Assembly (NCBI GenBank): GCA_030592645.1
Contig: JAUVIR010000026.1
Coordinates: 1 to 44,622, forward strand
From: Candidatus Fermentibacterota bacterium
GTDB lineage: Bacteria > Fermentibacterota > Fermentibacteria > Fermentibacterales > JCC-6
Reading direction: 5' to 3'
DNA length: 44,622 nucleotides
In this document: piece after piece, positions 1 to 7,462 of the stretch
Layout of the letters: each line of letters starts with the position of its first letter
Position numbering within the stretch: the stretch's first letter is position 1
Position numbers and translations under genes: made by a program
The notes under the pieces: generated by a model
The model's input: the letters and a program-made list of their open reading frames with translations, nothing else
The model's database searches: none
Told to the model about the DNA's origin: nothing

Positions 1-118
1 AGCCCGAATGAGAATTTAGTGTATCTCCCCGAATCCATCCTGTTTCAATTCTCCATACCTCTTGATATCTCAAGGAGCATGATACTGGTGGGGCTTGCTA
101 TCACGTATTAGGGATAAA

Positions 119-934
119 ATGAACCCGTTAAGCGACATGCATGTTCACACAAGCGACTCTCCGGACGCTGATATTCCCGCGAGGAGCCTCGTACGGAAGG
201 GCAAAGAGAACAATCTGGGGGGAATCGGTTTCGTTGCTCATCTTGACCTGAATCCAGAGGATTTCTGCTACGCCAGTTTTAATGCGGCTGCTTACGACGA
301 ATCAATAAACCGGGCAGGGAGCGAAGCGGGAGGAAGGCTATCCGTAATGAAGGGCCTTGAAGTAGGGGAACCTCACGTGTACGAAAAACAGGTAAAGAAC
401 CTTGTTGATTATTCGAACTATGATTTTATAACAGGAGCCCTCCATTCGGTTGAGGGGATCGGTATGGTTCTGGGCAGGGAAGTCTTTGTCGATGGGGACC
501 CTATGGAAATAGTAGAAGAGTATTACGCCGAAACCCTGAGAATAGTGGAAGTTTCGGATATAGACATTCTCGCTCACATGGGCCTTTTCAGAAGAGGGCT
601 TGCTCTTGCCGGACTGAGGTATGATTTCAATGAAATGCAGCTCTGGCCCGAAACCATAGATAGTATCCTCAAAGTGCTGATCGAACGGAAAATAGCTCTT
701 GAGCTCAACACTTCAGGTCTCCGCAGAATAGAGAAAGTTACTTACCCTATTCCCGCAATTCTTGAGCGATTCAGAGAACTTGGAGGAACCCTTGTAACTG
801 TCGGTTCTGATACTCACAGGGAGCCGCACGTCTTCTTTGGTCTGAAGCAGGGCTCCGCACTCCTTCTGAAAACAGGTTTCAGAGAGGCCTATGCTTTTGT
901 TGACAGGGAGCCGCAGGCATTCGGGTTAGCCTGA
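119..934 (+). CDS. PHP-domain phosphoesterase (histidinol-phosphatase-like)
   Basis: A 271-residue PHP-superfamily metal-dependent phosphoesterase, most like histidinol phosphatases of the HisK type. Visible metal-ligand motifs are HVH (residues 8-10), a Glu in GLEVGE, the His of GALHS, the His of LAHMG and the C-terminal GSDTH. No polymerase or other extra domain is present, so it is a stand-alone enzyme. The ATG at 119 has AGGGA upstream and puts the HxH motif close to the N-terminus, as is usual. A TTG at 95 behind GGTGGGG would add 8 residues and cannot be excluded. No his genes are near, so the substrate is unproven. The 118 bases before it hold no gene I can recognise. Confidence 0.85.
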   Translation: MNPLSDMHVHTSDSPDADIPARSLVRKGKENNLGGIGFVAHLDLNPEDFCYASFNAAAYDESINRAGSEAGGRLSVMKGLEVGEPHVYEKQVKNLVDYSNYDFITGALHSVEGIGMVLGREVFVDGDPMEIVEEYYAETLRIVEVSDIDILAHMGLFRRGLALAGLRYDFNEMQLWPETIDSILKVLIERKIALELNTSGLRRIEKVTYPIPAILERFRELGGTLVTVGSDTHREPHVFFGLKQGSALLLKTGFREAYAFVDREPQAFGLA

Positions 935-943
935 TGTATAATA

Positions 944-1001
944 GAATCTGAATTACATATTCTCACTGATGTATTACAGATTGGATAAGGAATTCAGATT
1001 C
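944..1001. repeat. 11-bp perfect inverted repeat in intergenic gap
   Basis: GAATCTGAATT (944-954) and its exact reverse complement AATTCAGATTC (991-1001) are separated by 36 bases, just after the PHP gene stop. There is no T-tract, so it is a poor intrinsic terminator. It could be an operator or a long-range mRNA stem. A TATAAT-like hexamer lies just upstream, near 937-942. Confidence 0.4.
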
Positions 1002-1126
1002 AAATCCGTTGTAAGGCCGGTATGAAAGGAGTTCTGCATCACTAATGACTTCACCCGATCTAGTATTTATCATACTTTCAATAGAAAGTAGAGCTATCAT
1101 TCATCCTGCTGGAGGGAAATGCTGAT

Positions 1127-2899
1127 TTGAAATCTCGACTCCTCTTGCCCGCCTGCCTGATTCTCACAATCGCCTTCACCATTTACAGATATATTGAAGT
1201 AATCCCGAGGGGGCCGGCGGATAAAGTGGTTCAACTTCTTCTGCTCATTCCGGCGGCGGTCTGCTTTGCTTTCTATATCGCCGGAAGGACTAAAAAGGAT
1301 ATCGTTCGGTTGACTCTTGAAAAAATTGGTAACCTTTCCACGTTAAGATTTCTTGGACTTCTTCTTTTGATTCTGGCCTGTTTTTCAATCTGGATGGCTT
1401 ATGGCCCCTTTGAGGGAATCCCAAAGGGCGGCGATGAGGTCGCATACTATTTCCAGTCCAAGATATACGCTTCGGGACATCTTGCTGCTCCCGCACCGGA
1501 TGTTGAGAATCCAACGAACTATTTTCCATTCCGTCATTTTGTGTTTCGGAACAACCTGTGGTTCATCGTCTATACTCCGTTCCATTCCCTGTTGATGGCA
1601 CCATTTACCGCTGCAGGCGCTGCGCCTTTACTTGGTCCCCTTGAAGGGCTCCTTTCCTTTATTGGAATCTTCCTTCTGATAAGGTTCTGGGCCGGAGAGA
1701 CAATAGCCAGAGTCAGCTCCATTCTTCTTCTCCTTTCACCCTTCTTCCTTCTTATGACCAGTACTTTCATGGCACATAATACGAATCTTATGCTGGTGAC
1801 ATGGTCTCTTTACCTGATCTCAAGGAGGGCAAAGGGGGCTTCGGTTTCATACGGGTTCGCTGGCGGGTTTCTTATAGGGCTTGCCTTTGCTACAAAACCA
1901 TATCCCGTTCTGGTCTGGCTGATCTTCATTCCTCTCGCGGTAATTGTCGGATGCAGGGACAGGTGGTTCCGTATTCTGGCCCCCGTGGCCGCCGCCGCGG
2001 CAATACCATTTGTGCTGTTTCTGTTGTCTAACGGTTACTACACTGGAAATCCGCTGGAATCAGGATACGATCTGGTCAGGGGAGGCAAGCTGATAGGTTT
2101 TGGTCCCGATAAAGCCTGGTTTCCCGAATACGGAGACTTCGCCCATACACCGCTCAGAGGGTTCTTTAATGTTGTAAGACAGACAGGTGTAGGAAGCACC
2201 ATCATGTTCGGCTGGCCGTTCCTGTCCCTCTTTCCCATGCTCTTCGCTCTTCGAAGGGTGCGGCGGGACGTACGTATATTATGGCTTTATCTGCCTCTGA
2301 TCCTGATCATGTTCCTCATGTTTCTACACTACTGTCCCGCAATAGATTATGGCCCAAGACATTACTTTACATTTTTGCCAGTTATCATGATTCTATCGGC
2401 AATTGGACTGAGGGAAACGATAATATATGCCAGAAAAAAGAGTGGAACCGAGGGAACCAACAAGGTTGCCGTTATTCTCTTCTCTCTTATTCTGATAACA
2501 CTTTTTGTATATATGCCTGAAGCCGTTGAACTCCGGTCTGGACCGTGGCAGGGAATTGACAATCGACCCCGGCTGACAACTTCCGGTTCCGTCGAAACTC
2601 CCGCAATAGTATTCATGCAGGCCGGGCAGCATGGTTACCCGAATATCTGCAGCGGTATGAATTTCAATTCCCCTTTCCTTGATAACGAAATAATATATTG
2701 CGCTCATCAGACACCCTATGAGGATATTGAATTCATGCGGGCTTATCCCGGAAGAATTTCCTACCTTTACTGGTTCGACGGAAGCAGTTTTCATATTGAA
2801 CTGTGGACACAGAATCTTTCAGAAGCCATCGAGCCCACCAGGGATATGGAATACTTTGCTCAGGTGGATATAACAGATTCAAAAGGAGCTAACCGGTGA
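1127..2899 (+). CDS. GT-C fold membrane glycosyltransferase (PMT/ArnT-like)
   Basis: A 590-residue polytopic protein with about ten or more hydrophobic segments. It begins with a TM helix at residues 5-21. An acidic pair (GGDEVAYY, D103-E104) sits in the first long extracytoplasmic loop, the usual place of the catalytic acidic residues of GT-C enzymes that use polyprenyl-phosphate sugars (GT39/GT83/PMT superfamily). The C-terminal 130 residues form a soluble periplasmic-type domain. The start is TTG with GGAGG about 11 bases upstream; no better in-frame start is seen. The GT2 at 4133, with its C-terminal membrane helices, is a plausible maker of its polyprenyl-phosphate sugar donor. Acceptor and sugar are unknown. 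Confidence 0.75.
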   Translation: MKSRLLLPACLILTIAFTIYRYIEVIPRGPADKVVQLLLLIPAAVCFAFYIAGRTKKDIVRLTLEKIGNLSTLRFLGLLLLILACFSIWMAYGPFEGIPKGGDEVAYYFQSKIYASGHLAAPAPDVENPTNYFPFRHFVFRNNLWFIVYTPFHSLLMAPFTAAGAAPLLGPLEGLLSFIGIFLLIRFWAGETIARVSSILLLLSPFFLLMTSTFMAHNTNLMLVTWSLYLISRRAKGASVSYGFAGGFLIGLAFATKPYPVLVWLIFIPLAVIVGCRDRWFRILAPVAAAAAIPFVLFLLSNGYYTGNPLESGYDLVRGGKLIGFGPDKAWFPEYGDFAHTPLRGFFNVVRQTGVGSTIMFGWPFLSLFPMLFALRRVRRDVRILWLYLPLILIMFLMFLHYCPAIDYGPRHYFTFLPVIMILSAIGLRETIIYARKKSGTEGTNKVAVILFSLILITLFVYMPEAVELRSGPWQGIDNRPRLTTSGSVETPAIVFMQAGQHGYPNICSGMNFNSPFLDNEIIYCAHQTPYEDIEFMRAYPGRISYLYWFDGSSFHIELWTQNLSEAIEPTRDMEYFAQVDITDSKGANR

Positions 2900-3072
2900 A
2901 GCTACATGTATTTTTGAACTTATGAGATTTCGGTTTCTGCCGGGCAGCTAACAACGAAAAACAGACTATTGAGAAGATGTTCAGGCACATACTCGATTTC
3001 TTTTCAGACTGACCATATATTGCATACTTGATTCTATTTCAAATATGACCGAATATGGTGCAGTATACGATT

Positions 3073-3109
3073 ATTCTAATCATAAGACGCTATTCTTATG
3101 GTATAGAAT
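3073..3109 (+). other. Hairpin in 5' leader of the radical SAM gene
   Basis: ATTCTA plus CATAAG (3073-3078, 3081-3086) pair with CTTATG plus TAGAAT (3095-3100, 3104-3109), giving 12 base pairs broken by a small internal loop. The element lies 24 bases before the ATG at 3133 in an A+T-rich 233-bp gap. It may be a leader structure. A TATAGAAT promoter-like box overlaps its 3' arm. Confidence 0.35.
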
Positions 3110-3132
3110 AGAGACTATAGAAGAGAGAAATA

Positions 3133-4116
3133 ATGATAACGCTGAAAAGGCTGCAGAACATTTCAAGTACCAGATTTCGTAGAATGTTACATGTTGTTAA
3201 AGTGTTCAAAGGACACAGCCCAGTATATCCGCGATTTGTTCAATTACTGCTTACATACAAATGCAACGCGACCTGTCCCTTCTGTTATCAGGACGCAGAG
3301 AAAATGAAGATTCCTGACATGAGCATCAGCGACGCACAGGTTATTGAAAGAAACATAAAAAAATCATTTAACTTCAAACCAAGAATACACTTTTTCGGAG
3401 GGGAACCTACAGTAAATGCTGATTTTGTTGAAATCCTGAAATACTTCTCCAATTCAGGTTACAAAACATCAATGACTACAAATGGGATTAATCTACTCAA
3501 GTTTGGGAGAGAAATTGTAGAAGCAGAGGGATTTAAGGATATACACATTTCTCTTAATGATCTGGATTTTGATAGAGTGCTGTCAACCCTGAAGCAGATC
3601 AGCGACATTGATGTGAACAAGAGTTTATACATTACATTGAATTGCCCTATTACAGAGATCAATCAAGACAAATTGATTGATATTGTTGAGAAATTTGAAC
3701 ACTCGAAAGCACACTGCCTTACATTTCAACATCGCGGATTCATATGGCATAACGGATTTACATTAATGGACCATAAATTGATAAAGGATCAGTACGAAAT
3801 AATCAGAAAACGAAAAAGCAGCATACCTATACTATTTCATCCGAACATTAAATCCGAAAATATCGAAGCTTACTATACGGACAAAAAATTTCCCTACAAC
3901 ATGAATAAATGCTATTTTCCATGGTTTGTATTATTTGTACAGCCTAACGGAAATATAATACCATGCGACGAGATCAATATTATGGTTGGAAACGCAGTAA
4001 CGGAAAGCCTTAAGGATATTTGGAATAACAGTGAATACGTAGCCTTCAGGAGAAATATTATTCAAAACGGCATATCACATTCAATATGCCATAGATGTGA
4101 TCATAGAGAGTATTAA
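3133..4116 (+). CDS. Radical SAM protein with SPASM-like C-terminus
   Basis: A 327-residue radical SAM enzyme. The [4Fe-4S] motif CNATCPFC gives CxxxCxxC at C44, C48 and C51, followed by the SAM-binding GGEPT motif near residue 100. A C-terminal Cys set (KCYFPW, IPCDE and the closing CHRCDH) resembles a SPASM/twitch auxiliary-cluster domain. SPASM proteins commonly modify peptides, but relatives also occur in glycan and lipid gene clusters. Here the gene is followed at 16 bp by a GT2 and then a methyltransferase, so a role in surface glycan or glycolipid modification is the better guess. No small peptide precursor gene is visible beside it. The gene is clearly more A+T-rich than the rest of the window. 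Confidence 0.8.
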   Translation: MITLKRLQNISSTRFRRMLHVVKVFKGHSPVYPRFVQLLLTYKCNATCPFCYQDAEKMKIPDMSISDAQVIERNIKKSFNFKPRIHFFGGEPTVNADFVEILKYFSNSGYKTSMTTNGINLLKFGREIVEAEGFKDIHISLNDLDFDRVLSTLKQISDIDVNKSLYITLNCPITEINQDKLIDIVEKFEHSKAHCLTFQHRGFIWHNGFTLMDHKLIKDQYEIIRKRKSSIPILFHPNIKSENIEAYYTDKKFPYNMNKCYFPWFVLFVQPNGNIIPCDEINIMVGNAVTESLKDIWNNSEYVAFRRNIIQNGISHSICHRCDHREY

Positions 4117-4132
4117 ATAGAGGAGCTGAAGA

Positions 4133-5281
4133 ATGATTACAATCGTCATACCGGCATTGAACGAAGAAGCTACAGTTGGTATATGCGTGAAAAAGGCTTT
4201 AGAGACGATGCGCAACCTTAACGTAGAAGGAGAAGTCATCGTCGCTGATAATGGATCAACCGACAATACAGAAAGAATAGCGCTTGAAGCGGGCGCAAGG
4301 GTTATTAAAACGGAAGAGAAGGGCTATGGCGCTACTTACAGGCAGAGTATACCCCATGCTCTGGGAGAGTTTATTATAGTGGGAGATGCTGACGATTCTT
4401 ACAATTTTGAAGAAATTGGCCCGTTCATTGAAAAATTGAAAGAGGGATACGAGTTCGTGATAGGAAACAGATTCAAGGGTAAAATTGAAAAAGGGGCTAT
4501 GCCGTCATTGCATCGTTATGTAGGGACTCCTGTACTGACCGGAATAATGAATCTGTTTTTCAGGGTTGGTATTGGTGACACGAATTGCGGCATGAGAGGG
4601 TTTACGAAAAAAGCATTTGAGAAAATGAAATTGAAAACCTCCGGTATGGAATTCGCTACAGAAATGGTAATAAAGGCTTCCGCTGTTGGACTTAAAATAT
4701 GTGAAATACCCTGCAATCTTTACAAAGACAAAAGAGATCATCCACCACACCTGAATACCTGGAAAGACGGGTGGAGATACCTCAGGTTTATGTTGTTGTT
4801 TGCCCCGTTCTGGACGTATCTTGTTCCGGGAATAACCCTGATGTCAATCGGTATACTGGGAATGGTCACTCTTTTCGCAAGGGATTGTACAGCACCACAA
4901 TTATTTGTTGACGTAGTAAAGCCAAAATACTTTTCCTTACTCCTACTGCCACTGCTGGTGGGAAGTCAGATTGTATCTTTTGGTATTATCGCTCATAGTC
5001 TCAGTTACACAAAACACTACAACAACATCAACAAAGGAATAAGCAGTTTACTGGAAAAATTCAAACTTGAAAAAGGTTTGCTTACAAGCCTGTTTCTGTT
5101 CTGCGTGGGTAGTCTGATTATTCTATATCTGATTTCTTCCAACTACTGGGGAGTCGGGCCGTTCATTGGGGATACAGTTAGAAACGACCTGAGCTTCATA
5201 GCGACCGCAGTAATCGTTTTTGGCACGCAGATATTCTATACATCATTTTTGCTTAGTATAAACATTCTAAAGGTTATTTAG
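4133..5281 (+). CDS. GT2 glycosyltransferase with C-terminal membrane helices (DPM-like)
   Basis: A 382-residue protein. The N-terminal GT-A domain (about 1-220) has ALNEEATVG, DNGSTDNT and a DxD-type GDADDS metal site, as in dolichyl/polyprenyl-phosphate mannose or glucose synthases. About four hydrophobic segments follow (about 220-380), the layout of membrane-anchored DPM-like enzymes. It probably moves a sugar from an NDP-sugar to polyprenyl phosphate, giving a donor for a GT-C enzyme such as the one at 1127. The start is ATG after AGGAG. It sits 16 bp after the radical SAM gene and probably in the same transcript. It shares the low G+C of that gene. A distant paralogue is at 24172. Confidence 0.85.
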   Translation: MITIVIPALNEEATVGICVKKALETMRNLNVEGEVIVADNGSTDNTERIALEAGARVIKTEEKGYGATYRQSIPHALGEFIIVGDADDSYNFEEIGPFIEKLKEGYEFVIGNRFKGKIEKGAMPSLHRYVGTPVLTGIMNLFFRVGIGDTNCGMRGFTKKAFEKMKLKTSGMEFATEMVIKASAVGLKICEIPCNLYKDKRDHPPHLNTWKDGWRYLRFMLLFAPFWTYLVPGITLMSIGILGMVTLFARDCTAPQLFVDVVKPKYFSLLLLPLLVGSQIVSFGIIAHSLSYTKHYNNINKGISSLLEKFKLEKGLLTSLFLFCVGSLIILYLISSNYWGVGPFIGDTVRNDLSFIATAVIVFGTQIFYTSFLLSINILKVI

Positions 5282-5319
5282 CATTATGAACTCCAATATA
5301 AAATATAGATAAGTATGTA

Positions 5320-6024
5320 ATGAAAGAATCTCGCGTTGAGTTCTATAAGAGATGGGGAAATCATTCAAAACCATACTTCAAGTGGCAGGCGGAGCAAATA
5401 TCTAAATATGCCGGTAAAAGAATAGCTGATATAGGTTGCGGATTAGGAAATTTTGTAGAAATATTCAGTGACAAAGAACTCTATTTGGGATTTGATTCAG
5501 ACGAATTGGTTCGAAAAGAAGTAGAGAGCTTGGAATATCCCGATAATTTCAGATTGGCAGAAACCGGTGACATCTGTCTTGACGAAGCAGTAGATGAGAT
5601 TGAAGAAAATGGTATTGATACAATTATCTGCATAAACACATTAGAGCATATTGAAAATGACAAACAAGCACTCACCAATATGGTCAAGGCGGTCAAGAAA
5701 AATGATTATATATGCTTAATTGTCCCTGCTTTACACTGCCTTTACGGTTCGCTGGACAAATTTGATGGCCACTATAGAAGATATTCAAAAAGGGATTTAT
5801 CGGCACTCACAAATGGTTTAGATGTGGATGTAGTTCTAATGCATTATATGAATATGATTGGTAGCATAGGATGGTTTATCAAGAGTAGAATCGTGAAAGA
5901 AAAATCGTATAGGAATGCAAATTTTAGTTTTATCGTATTCCTTCTTCCCATAATATCGTTTTTGGAGAAATGCATAAAACCTCTATTTGGTCTTTCACTT
6001 CTTCTGGTTTTGCGAAAGACGTAA
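5320..6024 (+). CDS. Class I SAM-dependent methyltransferase
   Basis: A 234-residue Rossmann-type methyltransferase. Motif I is ADIGCGLGNFVE near residue 35, an acidic strand-2 motif (FDSD) follows, and INTLEHIEND resembles motif IV of the Methyltransf_11/12/23 group. The C-terminal 40 residues are hydrophobic and end in a basic tail, so it may be membrane-associated. It follows the GT2 by 38 bp and has a weak ribosome-binding site. A line of this gene that I counted (5401-5460) is 33% G+C. The substrate is unknown; a glycan, lipid or the product of the upstream radical SAM protein are candidates. Confidence 0.8.
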   Translation: MKESRVEFYKRWGNHSKPYFKWQAEQISKYAGKRIADIGCGLGNFVEIFSDKELYLGFDSDELVRKEVESLEYPDNFRLAETGDICLDEAVDEIEENGIDTIICINTLEHIENDKQALTNMVKAVKKNDYICLIVPALHCLYGSLDKFDGHYRRYSKRDLSALTNGLDVDVVLMHYMNMIGSIGWFIKSRIVKEKSYRNANFSFIVFLLPIISFLEKCIKPLFGLSLLLVLRKT

Positions 6025-6037
6025 TATTCTACATCTC

Positions 6038-6065
6038 TTTACATTAGTGGAATTAATCATAGAAT
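6038..6065 (+). promoter_or_regulatory. Sigma70-like promoter of the riboswitch transcript
   Basis: TTTACA (6038-6043) and TAGAAT (6060-6065) are separated by 16 bases, each matching 5 of 6 consensus positions. A start about 7 bases downstream (near 6072) would place the first transcribed bases exactly at the 5' edge of the riboswitch region, which fits well. Confidence 0.5.
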
Positions 6066-6072
6066 ATTAGCA

Positions 6073-6176
6073 GGCGGTAGAGCACCGCCACGCAAACCGG
6101 AAGGAATTCCGGGACGCAAAGCTACGGGTCCGACACCGCTTCTGGGGAAAGCGGAAGGACAGCCGGGTTACCGTTT
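6073..6176 (+). ncRNA. Cyclic-di-GMP class I (GEMM) riboswitch, first of two tandem aptamers
   Basis: The core matches the GEMM-I consensus. GCAAACC at 6092-6098 is followed by the P2 hairpin CCGGAA-GGAA-TTCCGG (6097-6112) capped by a GNRA tetraloop. Then come GGACGCAAAGC, a P3-type arm closed by GGTCC and GGAC with an inner stem CCGCTT/AAGCGG, and the closing CCGGGTTACC. The base before CAAACC (6092) is G, the identity linked to c-di-GMP rather than cGAMP recognition in this family. A 6-bp hairpin, GGCGGT (6073-6078) with ACCGCC (6084-6089), sits at the 5' edge. Its left arm can alternatively pair with TACCG at 6169-6173 to form P1. This would let ligand binding choose between two folds (inference). 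Confidence 0.92.
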
Positions 6177-6266
6177 GACTCAATGCAAACCGGAGGAGAC
6201 TCCGGGACGCAAAGCCACGGGTCCGAAGCCCGGGAAACCGGGAAGGACAGCCGGGTTACCAGACGT
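6177..6266 (+). ncRNA. Cyclic-di-GMP class I (GEMM) riboswitch, second tandem aptamer
   Basis: This is a second complete GEMM-I core, about 93 bases after the first. It has GCAAACC at 6185-6191, P2 CCGGAG-GAGA-CTCCGG (6190-6205) with a different GNRA loop, GGACGCAAAGCC, a P3 arm with inner stem CCCGG-GAAA-CCGGG, and GGACAGCCGGGTTACC. Compared with copy one, the closing pair of P2 has changed from A-T to G-C on both sides. This is compensatory variation that supports a functional stem. The base before CAAACC (6185) is again G. It ends about 37 bases before the start codon of the gene at 6304, with a strong GAGGAGG site between, so translation control or anti-termination are both possible. Confidence 0.92.
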
Positions 6267-6303
6267 CTGCGCGGGGAAACCCATGCGGATTGAGGAGGTG
6301 CTC

Positions 6304-6579
6304 ATGATGAGGTTGATACCATTAATACTGGTAGCGCTTCTACCGTCGGTATTGCTGGCCAGCGTAACCGTATCCTCCTGCCCTGCCGATGTTGACAGTT
6401 TTGTCAGCATCGCCAGAGAGGCAATGGTGGATGGGAACTACGTTACCGCTTTTGCGATGTACGATTGTGCTCTCCGAAGAGATCCCTACTCTTTAGAAGC
6501 CCTTGCGGGCCGTCTTATGGCCATGGCTTTTATGGTGGAGTGCAATTCTTCAACGCCGATCCTGGTTACTTCACGCTGA
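6304..6579 (+). CDS. Small exported protein with one TPR-like repeat, under tandem c-di-GMP riboswitch control
   Basis: A 91-residue protein starting MMRLIPLILVALL, a typical Sec signal peptide with cleavage expected near residue 18-20 (LLASV). The mature part is about 70 residues and holds one helix-turn-helix TPR-like unit (GNYVTAFAMYDCALRRDPYSLEAL in two halves, then GRLMAMAFM). It has an ideal site, GAGGAGG at 6292-6298, 5 bases before the ATG; the longer reading frame that begins at 6175 lies inside the riboswitch and is not real. No family is recognised. It stands alone between the riboswitch and a hairpin, facing a convergent methyltransferase gene. It may be a complete small protein or a shortened copy of a longer TPR protein; the tail after MAFM has no clear similarity to anything I know. 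Confidence 0.65.
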   Translation: MMRLIPLILVALLPSVLLASVTVSSCPADVDSFVSIAREAMVDGNYVTAFAMYDCALRRDPYSLEALAGRLMAMAFMVECNSSTPILVTSR

Positions 6580-6601
6580 CCGAAGCGTACCGCGGGTGCA
6601 A

Positions 6602-6624
6602 GGGGCGGGCTTTTTGCCCGTCCC
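6602..6624 (+). terminator. Strong G+C-rich hairpin after the riboswitch-controlled gene
   Basis: GGGGCGGGC (6602-6610) pairs over 9 positions (one G-T wobble) with GCCCGTCCC (6616-6624) across a TTTTT loop, 22 bases after the stop at 6579. No T-tract follows on either strand, so intrinsic termination is uncertain. It separates two convergent genes and may protect mRNA 3' ends. Confidence 0.45.
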
Positions 6625-6638
6625 GCCGGAACAGCCCG

Positions 6639-7319
6639 TTAACCCGGAATATCATAAGAAGTTTCATTGCTCTCCTTTTTCGCAGTGAGGAGACGAATAT
6701 GGTTACGCAAGAAATATTTTTCTGTGAAACCGCCGAATCCGAATTCGGACATGATCTGTTTCCAGTTGCGCTCCACGTATTCGAAGGCGTACCTGCACTC
6801 TACAATTTTGAAAGGTATTCTGAAGTAGAGGGGAGTTTCATCGGTAACAAATTCGTTGAAATCAAGCATGATAAACTGTCCGCCCAGTTTCAGAGCATTT
6901 GCTGCATTTCTGAGGATATTCTTCTGTATTTCTAATGGAAATCCGTGAAATACGAATGAAATAAAAACCTTGTCGAACTTTCTGTCCAGTGTGAAGGGTT
7001 GATCAATTCTCTGGTCCAGAACGTTTATTCTGTTAAAATTTTCCGTTTTCCTCTGAAACTGAATAAGCATTTCTTCGGAAATTTCCAGGCCGAGAACCTC
7101 ACCGTCTCCGGAGAGATAACTGTTCATCAGTAACGCATTTCTTCCCGTTCCGGCGCCGAAATCAAGAATTGCGTCATCCGGGGCGATGCACATCTGTCTG
7201 ATTGCCTTTTTTATGAAACTGCTGTAAGCTCCCAGCGAAGCTGTGTTCAGCAGGTTGTCGTAGAACCTTGCGGAAAGACCTTGAATCTCCACCTTTGAAT
7301 CCGGGTAAAATCTGCCCAT
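6639..7319 (-). CDS. Class I SAM-dependent methyltransferase
   Basis: A 226-residue methyltransferase. Motif I, ILDFGAGTGRNA, lies near residues 51-62; GLEISEEM follows as the acidic strand-2 motif, and the segment after FDKVFISFVFHG resembles motif IV. It belongs to the broad UbiE/Methyltransf_11-25 group, so small molecules, quinones, lipids or glycans are possible substrates. The start is ATG with GAGGGAGC upstream on the minus strand. The gene follows the esterase at 7463 on the same strand after a 143-bp gap, so it may have its own promoter. Its 3' end faces the small riboswitch-controlled gene. Confidence 0.8.
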   Translation of the reverse strand: MGRFYPDSKVEIQGLSARFYDNLLNTASLGAYSSFIKKAIRQMCIAPDDAILDFGAGTGRNALLMNSYLSGDGEVLGLEISEEMLIQFQRKTENFNRINVLDQRIDQPFTLDRKFDKVFISFVFHGFPLEIQKNILRNAANALKLGGQFIMLDFNEFVTDETPLYFRIPFKIVECRYAFEYVERNWKQIMSEFGFGGFTEKYFLRNHIRLLTAKKESNETSYDIPG

Positions 7320-7462
7320 GCTGCTCCCTCTGCTGTCATCAGCACTGTCAGGAGTATAAGTATTCTTGCATATATTTTCACTCCTCTGTTTTTCTTCTCA
7401 CAGAATTTCCAGTTGAACCTTCACTGTTCGGAACAGTCCAGACTCCCCTGGAGGGAAGTGAG

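Noticed and set aside
6175-6303. N-terminal extension of the small exported protein
   Set aside because: It lies inside the second riboswitch aptamer, and the ideal GAGGAGG site precedes the ATG at 6304.
6465-6935. Open frame that could continue the riboswitch-controlled protein by frameshift
   Set aside because: It runs through the 6602-6624 hairpin and antisense into the methyltransferase gene; the 91-residue frame ends naturally just before the hairpin.
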